A stretch of DNA of 64,000 nt, taken from positions 9,872,001 to 9,936,000 of the forward strand of contig JAJNNQ010000027.1 in assembly GCA_027886175.1 (NCBI GenBank). The letters are read 5' to 3'. The notes under the pieces were generated by a model. The model did no database searches. It was not told the DNA's origin and was given only the letters and a program-made list of their open reading frames with translations. Made by a program: the position numbers and the translations under genes. Positions 10,800 to 25,000 of this stretch are shown here, piece by piece; within the stretch, counting starts at the first letter, position 1; each line of letters begins with the position of its first letter. This stretch comes from Phylloscopus collybita (taxonomy: Eukaryota > Chordata > Aves > Passeriformes > Phylloscopidae).

Positions 10800-11820
10800 G
10801 CCCTTTTCCATGGGAAACCAAAGCGTCCTCTCCAGATTCCTGATGTCAGTTTGTAGGAGGCCGTTGGCATTACAAGGGCAGAAAAAACTTTCAACTGGTG
10901 GTAGACTCCAACTGGGAGATATCCTCATTTGTATGGGTTTTTACTAGGCATAAGCCCAGTGGCAGGCACATAGCATTAGACACAAACGGTGGCCCATTTC
11001 CATGGGAAAAGAAAGTCTCCACCCCACGTTCCTGATGTCAGTTTTTAGGAGGCCTTTGGCACTACAAGGGCAGACAAACGTCCACGTGGTTGTAGATTGC
11101 ACCTGGGAGATATCCTCATTTGTATAGAACTTTAGTGGAATTTTAGTACGCATAAGCCCAGTTGCTGGCAGACAGCATTAGACACAAACGGTGGCCCATT
11201 TCTATGGGAAACCAAAGTCTCCACCCCACGTTCCTGATGTCAGTTTTTAGGAGGCCTTTGGCACTACGAGGGCAGACAAACGTCCAAGTGGTTGTAGATT
11301 GCACCTGGGAGATATCCTCATTTGTATGGAACTTCAGCAGTCATAACCACAGTGGCAGGCGGACAGCATTAGAAACGAACGGTGGTCCTTTTCCATGGGA
11401 AACCAAAGTCTCCGCCCCAGGTTCCTGATGTCAATTTGTAGGAAGCCTTTGTCTCACCATGGGCAGACAAACTTCCATCTGGTGGTAGATTGCACCTGGG
11501 AGATATTCTCATTTGTATGGAATTTTAGAGGAATTTTAGTAGGCAGAATCCCAGCGGCAGGCAGGCAGAATTAGACATGAATAGTGGCCCATTTCCATGG
11601 GAAACCAAAGTCTCCACCCCAGGTTCCTGATGTCATTTTCTAGGAGGCCTCTGGCACTACAAGAGGAGACAAACTTCCAACTGGTGGCATATTGCATCTG
11701 GGAGATATCCTCATTTGTATGTAATTTTAGTAGCCATAAGCCCAGTGGCAGGCAGACAGCATTAGACACTAACGGTGGCCCTTTTCCATGGGAAACCAAA
11801 GTCTCCGCCCCAGGTTCCTG
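10800..11820 (+). repeat. Satellite block repeated at 17060-18078 (offset 6,258 bp)
   Basis: Five consecutive monomers here reappear in the same order 6,258 bp downstream, sharing rare variants such as CAGACAAACGTCCA-GTGG-TTGTAG, CCTTTGTCTCACCATGGGCAG and GGCAGGCAGGCAGAATTAG. Similarity ends in the monomer that starts CCATGGGAAACCAAAGTCTCC near 11788. This is a higher-order unit, by eye well over 95% identical. Confidence 0.8.
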
Positions 11821-13741
11821 ATATCAATTTGTAGGAAGCCTTTGGCACTACAGGGCAGACAATCTTCCATGTGGTAGTAGATTGCACCTGGGAGACATCC
11901 TCATTTGTATGGAATTTTAGTGGGATTTTAATAGGCAGAAGCCTAGTGGCAGGCACACAGCATTAGACACGAACGCTGGCCCATTTCCATGGGAAACCAA
12001 AGTCTCCACCCCACGGTCCTGATGTCAGTTTGTAAGAGGCATTTGGCACTAAAAGGGCAGACAAAGTTACATCTGATGGTTGATTGCATCGAGGAGATAT
12101 CCTCATTTGTATGGAATTTCAGCAGACAGAAGCCCAGAGGCAGGCAGACAGCATTAGACACGAACGGTGCCCCTTTCCCATGGGAAACCAAAGTCTCCAC
12201 CCCACGTTCCTGATGTCAGTTTGTAAGAGGCGTTTGGAGCTACAAGGGCAGAAAAACTTCCATCTGGTGGTAGATTGCACCTGGGAGATATCCTAATTTC
12301 CATGGAATTTTAGTGGAATTTTAGTAGGAAGAAGCCCAGTGGCAGGCACATAGCATTAGACACAAACGGTGGCCCATTTCCATGGGAAAAGTAGAGTCTC
12401 CACCTCACGTTCCTGATGTCAGTTTTTAGGAGGGCTTTGGCACTACAAGGGCAGAGAAACTTCCATCTGGTTGTAGATTGCACCTGGGAGATATCCTCAT
12501 TTGTATGGAATTTGAGTGGAATTTTAGTAGGCAGAATCCCAGCGGCAGGCAGACAGAATTAGACATGAATAGTGGCCCATTTCCATGGGAAACCAAAGCC
12601 TCCACCCCAGGTTCCTGATGTCATTTTTTAGGAGGCCTCTGGCACTACAAGAGGGGACAAACTTCCAACTGGTGGCATATTGCATCTGGGATATATCCTC
12701 ATTTGTGAGGAATTTCAGCAGGCATAACCCCAGTGACAGGCAGACACCCTTAGACACGAACAGTGGCCCTTTTCCGTGGGAAACCAAAACCTCCAGCCCA
12801 TGTTGCAAATGTCACTTTGTAGAAGGCGTTTTCCAATATAAGGGCAGAGAAACTTCTATCTGGTGGTAGATTACACCTGATAGATATCCTCATTTCTATT
12901 GAATTTTAGTGCAATTTTAGTAGGAAGAAGCCCAGTGGCAGGCAGACAGCATTAAACACGAACAATGGCCCATTTCTATGGGAAACCAAAGTCTCCACCC
13001 CACGTTCCTGATGTCCGTTTCTAGAAGGCCTTTGGAACGACAAGGGCAGACAAACTTCCGTCTGGTGGTTGATTGCATCGTGGAGATATCCTCATTTGTA
13101 TGGAATTTCAGCAGGTAGAAGCCCAGTGGCAGGCAGATACCATTAGACATGAACGGTGGCCCTTTTCCCATGGGCAGCCAAAAATCTCCAGGCCACGTTC
13201 CTGATGTCAGGTTTTAGGAGGCCTTTGGCACTACAAGGGCAAACAAACTTCCGTCTGGTGGCTGATTACATCGGGTAGATATCCTCATTTGTATGGAATT
13301 TCAGCAGGTAGAAGCCCAGTGGCAGGCAGAGAGACTTAGACACGTACGGTGGCCCTTTTCCATGGGAAAACAAACTCTCCAACCCAGCCTCCTGATGTCA
13401 GTTTGTAGGAGGCCTTTGGCATTAAAAGGGCAGACAAACTTCCATCTGGTGGGAAATTGCATTTGGGAGATATCCTCATTTGTAGGGAATTTTAGTCGGC
13501 ATATGTCCACTGGCAGGCAGACAGCATTGAACAACAAAGGTGGCCCTTTTCCATGGGAAACCAATGCGTCCTCTCCAGATTCCTGGTGTCAGTTTGTATG
13601 AGGCCGTTGGCATTAGAAGGGCAGACAAACTTTCAACTGGTGGTAGACTCCATCTGGGAGATATCCTCATTTGTATGGGATTTTACTAGGCATAAGCCCA
13701 GTGGCAGGCACATAGCATTAGACACAAACCGTGGCCCATTT

Positions 13742-13923
13742 CCATGGGAAACCAAAGTCTCCACCGCACGTTCCTGATGTCAGTTTGTAGGAAGCCTTTG
13801 GCTCTACAGGGGCAGACAAACTTCCATCTGGTGGTAGATTGCACCTGGGAGACATCCTCATTTGTATGTACCCATAAGCCCAGTGGCAGGCAGACAACAT
13901 TAGACACGAACGGTGGCCCTTTT
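13742..13923 (+). repeat. Short satellite monomer variant (182 bp)
   Basis: CCATGG anchors at 13742 and 13924 are 182 bp apart. The loss falls at the same AT-rich spot where long monomers carry the 11-bp duplication: the text runs CATTTGTATGTACCCATAAG with the GGAATTTTAG stretch missing. This marks that position as the length-variable hinge of the monomer. Confidence 0.8.
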
Positions 13924-14184
13924 CCATGGGAAACCAAAGTGTCCGCCCCAGGTTCCTGATGTCAATTTGTAGGAAGCCTTTGGCTCTACAGGGGCAGAGG
14001 AACTTCCATCTTGTGGTAGATTGCACCCTGGAGACATCCTCATTTGCATGGAAATTTAGTGGGATTTTAATAGGCAGAAGCCTAGTGGCAGGCACACATC
14101 ATTAGACCTGAACAATGGACCTTTTCCATGGGAAACCAAAGTCTCCACCTCACGTTCCTGATGTCAGTTTGTAGGAGGCCTTTG

Positions 14185-15900
14185 GACCTACAAGGGCAGA
14201 CGAACTTCCATCTGGTGGTAGATTGCACCTGGGAGATATGCTCATTTGAATAGAATATTAGTGGAATTTTAGTAGGCATAACCACAGTGCCAGGCAGACA
14301 GCATTAGACACGAACGGTGGCCCATTTCCCGGGGAAACCAAAGTCTCCATCCCACAAGCCTGATATCAGTTTGGACGAGGCCTTTGGTACTACAAGCGCA
14401 GACAAACTTCCAACTGGTGGTAGATTCCATGTGGGAGATATCCTCATTTGTGAGGAATTTCTGCAGGCATAACCCCAGTGGAAGGCAGACAGCATTAGAA
14501 ACGAACGGTGCCCCTATTCCATGGGAAACCAAAGTCTCCACCCCACGTTCGTGATGTCAGTTTTTAGGAGGCCTTTGGCACTACAAGGGCAGAGAAACTT
14601 CCATCTGGTTGTAGATTGTACCTGGGAGATATCCTCATTTGTATAGAATTTTAGTGGAATTTTAGTAGGCATAAGCCTAGTGGCTGTCAGACAGCATTAG
14701 ACACAAACGGTGGCCCATTTCTATGGGAAACCACAGTCTCCACCCCACGTTCCTGATGTCAGTTTTTAGGAGGCATTCGGCACTACGAGGGCAGACAAAC
14801 TTCCACCTGGTGGTAGATTGCACCTGGGAGATATCCTCATTTTTATGGAACTTCAGCAGTCATAACCACAGTGCCAGGCAGACAGCATTAGACAGGAACA
14901 GTGGTCCTTTTCCTAGGGAAACCAAAGTCTCCACCCTAGGTTCCCGAGGGCAGTTTGTAGGAGACCTTTGGAAACACAAGGGCAGAGAAACTTCCATCTG
15001 GTGTTTGATTGCACCTGGGAGATATTCTCATTTGTATGGAATTTAAGTGGAATTTTAGTAGGCAGAATCCCAGCGGCAGGCAGACAGAATTAGACATGAA
15101 TAGTGGCCCATTTCCATGGAAACCAAAGTCTCCACCCCAGGTTCCTGATGTCATTTTCTAGGAGGCCTCTGCCACTACAAGAGGAGGCAAACTTCCAACT
15201 GGTGGCATATTGCATCTGGGAGATATCCTCATTTGTATGTAATTTTAGTAGCCATAAGCCCAGTGGCAGGCAGACAGCATTAGACACGAACGGTGGCCCT
15301 TTTCCATGGGAAACCAAAGTGTCCGCCCCAGGTTACTGATGTCAATTTGTAGGAAGCCTTTGGCTCTACAGGGGCAGACAAACTTCCATCTGGTGGTAGA
15401 TTGCACCTGGGAGACATCCTCATTTGTATGGAATTTTAGTGGGATTTTAATAGGCAGAAGCCTAGTGGCATGCACAAGTCATTAGGCACGAACGCTGGCC
15501 CATTTCCATGGGAAACCAAAGTCTCCCCTCCAGGGTCCTGGTGTGAGTTTGTAGGAGGCCTTTGGCACTACAAGAGCAGACAAAGTTCCATCTGGTGGTT
15601 GATTGCATCGAGGAGATATCCTCATTTGTATGGAATTTCAGCAGGCAGAAGCCCAGTGGCAGGCAGACAGCATTAGACACAAACAATGGACCTTTTCCAT
15701 GGGAAACCAAAGTCTCCACCCCAGCTTCTTGATGACAGTTTGTAGGAGGCCTTTGGCACTATGGGGGCAGACAAACTTCCACCCGGTGGTAGATTACACC
15801 AGGGAGATATCCTCATTTTTATGGAACTTCAGCAGTCATAAATACAGTGCCAGGCAAAGAGCATTACACAGGAACGGTGGTCCTTTTCCATGGGAAACCA
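14185..15900 (+). repeat. Satellite block repeated at 19090-21008
   Basis: 14185-14560 matches 19090-19465 at offset 4,905, sharing TTGGACGAGGCCTTTGGTAC and TTTCCCGGGGAAACC. 14640-15900 matches 19748-21008 at offset 5,108, sharing TTCCTAGGGAAACC, TTCCCGAGGGCAGTTTG and a one-base-short CCATGGAAACC. The 203-bp change of offset is one long monomer gained or lost between the copies; the extra piece at about 19396-19726 resembles 12150-12480 instead. Confidence 0.8.
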
Positions 15901-17059
15901 AAGTCTCCACCATAGGTTCCTGATGGCAGTTTGTAGGAGGCCTTTGGCACTACAAGGGCAGAGAAACTTCCATCTGGTGTTAGGTTGTAGCTGGGAGATA
16001 TACTCATTTGTATGGAATTTTAGTGGAATTTTAGTAGGCAGAATCCCAGCAGCATGTAGATAGAATTAGACATGAATACTGGCTCATTTCCATAGGAAAC
16101 CAAAGTCTCCATCCCCCGTTCCTGATGTCAGTCTGTAAGAGGCGATTGGAACTACAAGGGCAGAAAAAATTCCATCTGGTGGTAGATTGGACCTGGGAGA
16201 TATCGCCATTTGTATGGAATTCTAGTGGTATTTTAGTAGGCAGAAGTCCAGCGGCAGGCAGACAGCATTACACACGAACGCTGCCCAATATCCATGGGAA
16301 ACCAAAGTCTCCAACCCAGGCTCCTCATGTCAGTTTGTAGGAGGCCTTTGGCATTAAAAGGGCAGACAAACTTCCATCTGGTGGGAAATTCCATTTGGGA
16401 GATATCCTCATATGTATGGAACTTGAGTAGGCATATGCCCACTGGCAGGCAGACAGCATTAGACAAGAACGGTGGCCCTTTTCCATGGAAAGACAAATTA
16501 TCCATCCTGTGTTCCTGATGTCAGTTTGAAGGAGGCCTTTGGCAATACAAGGGCAAAAAAACTTCCATCTGGTGGTTGATTGCATCGGGGAGATATGCTC
16601 ATTTGTATGGGATTTCAGAAGGCAGAAGCCAAGTGGCACGCAGACAGCATTGGACACGAACAGTGGCCCTTTTCCATGGGAAACCAAAATCTCCACCCCA
16701 CGTTGCTGATGTCTCATTGTAGGAGGCGTTTTCCAATATAAGGGCAGAGAAACTTCCATCTGGTTGTAGATTGCACCTGGGAGATATCCTCATTTCTATG
16801 GAAATTTAGTGGAATTTTAGTAGGAAGAAGCACAGTGGCAGGCAGACAGCATTAGACACGAACAATGGCCCATTCCTATGGGAAACCACAGTCTCCACCC
16901 CACGTTCCTGATGTCCGTTTCTAAGAGGCCTGTGGCACTACAAGGGCAGACAAACTTCCGCCTGGTGGCATATTGCATCTGGGAGATATCCTCATGTGTA
17001 TGTAGTTTCAGTAGTCATAAACCCAGTGGCAAGGAGACAGCATTAAACACAAAGGGTGG

Positions 17060-18078
17060 CCCTTTTCCAATAGAAACCAAAGCGTTCTCTCCAGATTCCT
17101 GATGTCAGTTTGTAGGAGGCCGTTGGCATTACAAAGGCAGACAAACTTTCAACTGGTGGTAGACTCCATCTGGGAGATATCCTCATTTGTATGGAATTTT
17201 ACTAGGCATAAGCCCAGTGGCAGGCACATAGCATTACACATAAACGGTGGCCCATTTCCATGGGAAAACAAAGTCTCCACCCCACGGTCCTGATGTCAGT
17301 TTTTAGGAGGCCTTTGGCACTACGAGGGCAGACAAACGTCCACGTGGTTGTAGATTGCACCTGGGAGATATCCTCATTTGTATAGAACTTTAGTGGAATT
17401 TTAGTAGGCATAAGCCCAGTGGCTGGCAGACAGCATTAGACACAAACGGTGGCCCATTTCCTTGGGAAACCAAAGTCTCCACCCCACGTTCCTGATGTCA
17501 GTTTTTAGGAGGCCTTTGGCACTACGAGGGCAGACAAACGTCCACGTGGTTGTAGATTGCACCTGGGAGATATCCTCATTTGTATGGAACTTCAGCAGTC
17601 ATAACCACAGTGGCAGGCGGACAGCATTAGAAACGAACGGTGGTCCTTTTCCATGGGAAACCAAAGTCTCCGCCCCAGGTTCCTGATGTCAATTTGTAGG
17701 AAGCCTTTGTCTCACCATGGGCAGACAAACTTCCATCTGGTGGTAGATTGCACCTGGGAGATATTCTCATTTGTATGGAATTTTAGAGGAATTTTAGTAG
17801 GCAGAATCCCAGCGGCAGGCAGGCAGAATTAGACATGAATAGTGGCCCATTTCCATGGGAAACCAAAGTCTCCACCCCAGGTTCCTGATGTCATTTTTTA
17901 GGAGGCCTCTGGCACTACAAGAGGAGACTAACTTCCAACTGCTGGCATATTGCATCTGGGAGATATCCTCATTTGTATGTAATTTTAGTAGCCATAAGCC
18001 CAGTAGCAGGCAGACAGCATTAGATATGAACGGTGGCCCTTTTCCATGGGAAACCAAAGTCTCCGCCCCAGGTTCCTG
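17060..18078 (+). repeat. Second copy of the 10800-11820 satellite block
   Basis: See the partner block at 10800-11820. The shared rare variants, including CTCACCATGGGCAG, show common descent by duplication rather than chance similarity of monomers. Confidence 0.8.
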
Positions 18079-19089
18079 ATGTCAATTTGTAGGAAGCCTT
18101 TGGCTCTACAGGGGCAGACAAACTTCTATCTGGTGGTAGATTGCACCTGGGAGACATCCTCATTTGTAAGGAATTTTAGTGGTATTTTAATAGGCAGAAG
18201 CCTAGTGGCAGGAACACATCATTAGACACTAACGCTGGCCCATTTCCATGGGAAACCAAAGTCTCCACTCCAGGTTCCTGGTGTCAGTTTGGAGGAGGCC
18301 TTTGGCACTACGAAGGCAGACAAACTTCCATCTGGTGGTAGATTGCACCTGGGAAATATCCTCATTTGTATGGAACTTCAGCAGTCATAACCTCAGTGCC
18401 AGGCAGACAGCATTAGACAGGAACGGAGGTCCTTTTCCATGGGAAACCAAAGTCTCCACCCTAGGTTCCTGATGGCAGTTTGTAGGAGGCCTTTGGAAAC
18501 ACAAGGGCAGAGAAAGGTCCATCTGGTGTTTGATTGCACCTGGCAGATATTCTCATTTGTATGGAATTGTAGTGGAATTTTAGTAGGCATAAGCCCAGCG
18601 GCAGGCAGACAGAATTAGACATGAATAGTGGCCCATTTCCATGGGAAACCAAAGTCTCCACCCTAGGTTCCTGATGTCATTTTCTAGGAGGTCTCTGGCA
18701 CTACAGGAGGAGGCAAACTTCCAACTGGTGGCATATTGCATCTGGGAGATATCCTCATTTGTATGTAATTTTAGTAGCCATAAGACCAGTGGCAGGCAGA
18801 CAGCTTCAGACACTAACGGTGGCCCTTTTCCATTGGAAACCAAAGTCTCCACCCCAGGTTCCTGATATCAATTTGTAGGAAGCCTTTGGCACTACAGGGC
18901 AGACAAACTTCCATGTGGTAGTAGATTGCACCTGGGAGACATCCTCATTTGTATGGAATTTTAGTGGGATTTTAATAGGCAGAAGCCTAGTGGCAGGCAC
19001 ACAGCATTAGACACGAACGCTGTCGCATTTCCATGGGAAACCAAAGTCTCCACCCCACGGTCCTGATGTCAGTTTTTCGGAGGCCTTTG

Positions 19090-21008
19090 GACCTACAAGG
19101 GCAGACGAACTTCCATCTGGTGGTAGATTGCACCTGGGAGATATGCTCATTTGAATAGAATATTAGTGGAATTTTAGTAGGCATAACCACAGTGCCAGGC
19201 AGACAGCATTAGACACGAACGGTGGCCCATTTCCCGGGGAAACCAAAGTCTCCATCCCACAAGCCTGATATCAGTTTGGACGAGGCCTTTGGTACTACAA
19301 GCGCAGACAAACTTCCAACTGGTGGTAGATTCCATGTGGGAGATATCCTCATTTGTGAGGAATTTCTGCAGGCATAACCCCAGTGGCAGGCAGACAGCAT
19401 TAGACACGAACGGTGCCCCTTTCCCATGGGAAACCAAAGTCTCCACCCCACGTTCCTGATGTCAGTTTGTAAGAGGCGTTTGGAGCTACAAGGGCAGAAA
19501 AACTTCCATCTGGTGGTAGATTGCACCTGGGAGATATCCTAATTTCCATGGAATTTTAGTGGAATTTTAGTAGGAAGAAGCCCAGTGGCAGGCACATAGC
19601 ATTAGACACAAACGGTGGCCCATTTCCATGGGAAAAGTAGAGTCTCCACCCCACGTTCCTGATGTCTGTTTTTAGGAGGGCTTTGGCACTACAAGGGCAG
19701 AGAAACTTCCATCTGGTTGTAGATTGCACCTGAGAGATATCCTCATTTATATAGAATTTTAGTGGAATTTCAGTAGGCATAAGCCTAGCGGCTGCCAGAC
19801 AGCATTAGACACAAACGGTGTCCCATTTCTATGGGAAACCACAGTCTCCACCCCACGTTCCTGATGTCAGTTTTTAGGAGGCATTTGGCACTACGAGAGC
19901 AGACAAACTTCCACCTGGTGGTAGATTGCACCTGGGAGATATCCTCATTTTTATGGAACTTCAGCAGTCATAACCACAGTGCCAGGCAGACAGCATTAGA
20001 CAGGAACAGTGGTCCTTTTCCTAGGGAAACCAAAGTCTCCACCCTAGGTTCCCGAGGGCAGTTTGTAGGAGACCTTTGGAAACACAAGGGCAGAGAAACT
20101 TCCATCTGGTGTTTGATTGCACCTGGGAGATATTCTCATTTGTATGGAATTTAAGTGGAATTTTAGTAGGCAGAATCCCAGCGGCAGGCAGACAGAATTA
20201 GACATGAATAGTGGCCCATTTCCATGGAAACCAAAGTCTCCACCCCAGGTTCCTGATGTCATTTTCTAGGAGGCCTCTGGCACTACAAGAGGAGACAAAC
20301 TTCCAACTGGTGGCATATTGCATCTGGGAGATATCCTCATTTGTATGTAATTTTAGTACCCATAAGCCCAGTGGCAGGCAGACAGCATTAGACAGGAACC
20401 GTGGCCCTTTTCCATGGGAAACCAAAGTGTCCGCCCCAGGTTACTGATGTCAATTTGTAGGAAGCCTTTGGCTCTACAGGGGCAGACAAACTTCCATCTG
20501 GTGGTAGATTGCACCTGGGAGACATCCTCATTTGTATGGAATTTTAGTGGGATTTTAATAGGCAGAAGCCTAGTGGCATGCACAAGTCATTAGGCACGAA
20601 CGCTGGCCCATTTCCATGGGAAACCAAAGTCTCCACTCCAGGCTCCTGGTGTGAGTTTGTAGGAGGCCTTTGGCACTACAAGAGCAGACAAAGTTCCATC
20701 TGGTGGTTGATTGCATCGAGGAGATATCCTCATTTGTATGGAATTTCAGCAGGCAGAAGCCCAGTGGCAGGCAGACAGCATTAGACACAAACAATGGACC
20801 TTTTCCATGGGAAACCAAAGTCTCCACCCCAGCTTCTTGATGTCAGTTTGTAGGAGGCCTTTGGCACTACGGGGGCAGACAAACTTCCACCCGGTGGTAG
20901 ATTACACCTGGGAGATATCCTCATTTTTATGGAACTTCTGCAGTCATAAACACAGTGCCAGGCAGACAGCATTAGACAGGAACGGTGGTCCTTTTCCTAG
21001 GGAAACCA
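19090..21008 (+). repeat. Second copy of the 14185-15900 satellite block, with one extra monomer
   Basis: Mosaic: its ends match 14185-15900, while about 18794-19000 and 19396-19726 match 11750-11960 and 12150-12480 at offsets 7,044 and 7,246. The mixture indicates repeated unequal exchange or conversion between distant parts of the array. Confidence 0.75.
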
Positions 21009-22067
21009 AAGTCTCCACACCACGTTCCCGATGTCAGGTTTTAGTAGGCCATTGAAAGTACAAAGGCAGAAAAACTTCCGTCTGGGCGTTGATTGCATCG
21101 GGAAGATATCCTCATTTGTATGGAATTTCAGCAGATAGAAGCCCAGTGGCAGGCAGACAGCATCAGACACGAACGGTGGCCCTTTTCCATGGGAAAACAA
21201 AGTCTCCAACCCAGGCTCCTGATGTCAGTTTGTAGGAGGCCTTTGGCACTACAAGGGCAGACAAACTTCCATCTAGTAGTGGATCGCACCTCGTAGATGT
21301 CCTTATTTGTATGGAATTTTAGTGGTATTTTAGTACTCAGAAGCCCAGTTGCAGACAGAGAGCATTAAACATGAACGGTGGGCCTTTTCCATAGGAAACC
21401 AAAGTCTCCACGCCAGGTTCCGAATGTCAGTATAAAGGAGGCCTTTGGCACTGCAAGAGCAGACAAACTTCCATCTGGTGGCATATTGCATCTGGGAGAT
21501 ATCCTCATTTGTATGGACCTTCTGCAGTCATAAACACAGTGCCAGGCAGACAGCATTAGACAGAAACGGTGGTCCTTTTCCTAGGGAAACCAAAGTCTCC
21601 ACACCACGTTCCCGATGTCAGGTTTTAGTAGGCCATTGAAAGTACAAAGGCAGAAAAACTTCCGTCTGGGCGTTGATTGCATCGGGAAGATATCCTCATT
21701 TGTATGGAATTTCAGCAGATAGAAGCCCAGTGGCAGGCAGACAGCATCAGACACGAACGGTGGCCCTTTTCCATGGGAAAACAAAGTCTCCAACCCAGGC
21801 TCCTGATGTCAGTTTGTAGGAGGCCTTTGGCACTACAAGGGCAGACAAACTTCCATCTAGTGGTGGATCGCACCTCGTAGATGTCCTTATTTGTATGGAA
21901 TTTTAGTGGTATTTTAGTACTCAGAAGCCCAGTTGAAGACAGAGAGCATTAAACATGAACGGTGGGCCTTTTCCATAGGAAACCAAAGTCTCCACGCCAG
22001 GTTCCGAATGTCAGTATAAAGGAGGCCTTTGGCACTGCAAGAGCAGACAAACTTCCATCTGGTGGTA
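20930..22067 (+). repeat. Tandem duplication of a satellite trimer (584 bp x 2)
   Basis: 20930-21483 is repeated almost unchanged at 21514-22067, offset 584 bp (three monomers). Both copies contain CTGCAGTCATAAACACAGTG, TTTTAGTAGGCCATTGAAAG and GGGCGTTGATTGCATCGGGA. The right end of the second copy diverges at the TGGTGG-TAGATT step, where the first has TGGTGG-CATATT. A single inverted relative lies at 56.2-56.7 kb, so the duplication is specific to this arm. Confidence 0.88.
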
Positions 22068-25000
22068 GATTGCACCTGGGAGATATCCTCATTTGTATAG
22101 AATTTTAGTGGAATTATAGTACTCAGACTCCCAGTTGCAGACCGACCGCATTAAAAATGAACGGTGGGCCTTTTCCATAGGAAACCAATGTCTCCAGGCC
22201 AGGTTCCGAATGTCACTTTGAAGGAGCCCTTTGGCACTGCAAGAGCAGACAAACTTCCATCTGGTGGCATATTGCATCTGGGAGATATCCTCATTTGTAT
22301 GGAACTTCAGCAGTCATAACCACAGTGCCAGGCAGACAGCATTAGACAGGAACGGTGGTCCTTTTCCATGGGAAACCATAGTCTCCACCCTAGGTTTCTG
22401 ATGGCAGTTTGTAGGAGGCCTTTGGAAACATAAGGGCAGAGAAACTTCCATCTGGTGTTTGATTGCACCTGGGAGATATTCGCATTTGTATGGAATTTGA
22501 GTGGAATTTTAGTAGGCAGAATCCCAGCGGCAGGCAGACAGAATTAGACATGAATAGTGGCCCATTTCCATGGGAAACCAAAGTCTCCACCCCACGTTCC
22601 TGATGTCAGTTTTTAGGAGGCCTTTGGCACTACAAGGGCGAACAAACTTCGAACTGGTGGTTGATTCCATCTGGGAGATATCCTCATTTGTGAGGAATTT
22701 CAGCAGGCGTAACCCAGTGGCAGGCAGACAGCATTAGACAGGAACGGTACCCCTTTTCCATTGGAAACAAAGTCTCCATCCCACGTTCCTGATGTCAGTT
22801 TGTAGGAGGCATTTGGCACTATAAGGGCAGACTAATTTCCAACTGGTTGTAGATTCCATCTGGGAGATATCCTCATTTGTATGGAACTTCAGCACTCATA
22901 ACCACAATGCCAGGTTGACAGCATTAGATACGAACGGTGGTCCTTTTCCATGGGAAACCAAAGTCTCTACCTCACGTTCCTGATGTCAGTTTTTAGGAGG
23001 CCTTTGGCACTACACGGGCAGACAAACTTCCACCTCGTGGTAGATTGCACCTTGGAGATATCCTCATTTGTATGGAACTTCAGCACTCATAACCACAATG
23101 CCAGGCTGACAGCATTAGATACGAACGGTGGTCCTTTCCCATGGGAAACCAAAGTCTCCACCCCTAGTTCCTGATGTCAGTTTTTTAGGAGGCCTTTGCC
23201 ACTACAAGGCAGACAATCTTCCATCTGGTGGTAAATTGCATCTGCGAGATATCCTCACTTGTATGGAAGTTTAGGAGGCATACGCCCAGTGGCAGGCACA
23301 CAGCATTAGGCATGAACAGTGGCTCTTTTTCATGGGAAACCAAATTATCCATCCTACGTTTCAGATGTCAGTTTATAGGAGACCTTTGGCAATACAAGGG
23401 CAGAGAAACTTCAAACCGGGGGTAGATTGCACCTGCGAGATATTCTCATTTGTATAGAATTTTAGAGTAATTTTAGTACGCAGAATCCCAGTGGCAGGCA
23501 GACAGAATTAGACATGAATAGTGGCCGTTTTCCAGGGGAAACCAAAGTCTCCAGGCCAGGTTCCTGATGTCAGTTTTTAGGAGGCCTTTTGCACTACAAG
23601 AACAGACAAACATCCAACTGGTGCCATATTGCATCTTGGAGATATCTTCCTTTGTATGGAGTTTTAGTGGAATTAAAGTAGGCAGAAGCCCAGTGGCAAG
23701 TAGACAGCATTAAACACCAACGGTGGCCCATTTCCATGGGAAACCAATGTCTCCGCCCCTGGTTTCTGATGTCACTCTGTAGGGAGCCTTTGTCTCTACA
23801 TGGGCAGACAAACTTCCATCTGGTGGTAGATGGCACCAGGGAGACATCCTCATTTGCATGTAATTTTAGTAGCCATAAGCCCAGTGGCAGGCAGACAGAA
23901 TTAGACAAGAACGCTGGTCCATTTCCATGGGAAACAAACGTCTCTCCCCCAGGTTCCTAATGTCAGTTTGAAGGAGGCCTTTGGAACTACAAGGGCAGAC
24001 AAACTTCCATCTGGTGGTAGATTGCACCTGGGAGATATCCTCATTTGTAGAGAATTTTATTGGAATTTTAGTAGGCATAAGCCCAGTGGCTGGCAGAGAG
24101 CATTAGACACGAACGGTGGCCCATTTCCTTGGGAAACCAAAGTCTCCATCTCACGTTCCTGATGTCAGTTTTTAGGAGGCCTTTGGTACTACAAGGGCAG
24201 ACATACTTGTATCTTGTGGTTGATTGCATCGCGGAGATATCCTCATTTTTATGGAACTTCAGCAGTCATAACCACTGTACCAGGCAGACAGCATTAGACA
24301 GGAACAGTGGTCGTTTTCCATGGGAAACCAAAGTCTCCACACTACGTTCCCGATGTCAGGTTTTAGGAGGCCTTTGGCAGTACATGGGAAGACAAACTTC
24401 CGTCTGGTGGTTGATTTCATCGGGGAGATATCCTCATTTGTATGGAATTTCAGCAGGTAGAAGCCCAGTGGCAGGCAGACAGAATTAGACATGAACGGTG
24501 GCCCTTTTCCATGGGAAACGGAAGTCTCCAACCCAGGCTTCTGATGTCGGTTTTTAGGAGGCCTTTGGCATTAAAAGTGTAGGCAAACTTCCATCTGGAG
24601 GGAAATTGCATTTGGGAGATATCCTCATACGTATGGAATTTTAGTAGGCATATACCCACTGGCAGGCTGCAGCATTAGACATGAACAATGGGCCTTTTCC
24701 ATGGAAAAACACATTATCCATCCTATGTTCCTGATGTCATTTTTTAGGAGGCCTTTGGCAATACAAGAGCAGACAAACTTCCACCTGGTGGAAATTTGCA
24801 CCTAAGAGATATTCTCATTTGTAAAGTATTGTAGACGAATTTTAGTACGCAGATTCCAAGCGGCAGGCAGACAGAATTAGACATGAATAGTGGCCCTTTT
24901 CCAGGGGAAATGAAAGTCTGCAGGCCAGGTTCCTGATGTCAGTTTTTTGGAGGCCTTTTGCACTACAAGAACAGACAAACTTCCAACTGGTGGCATATTG

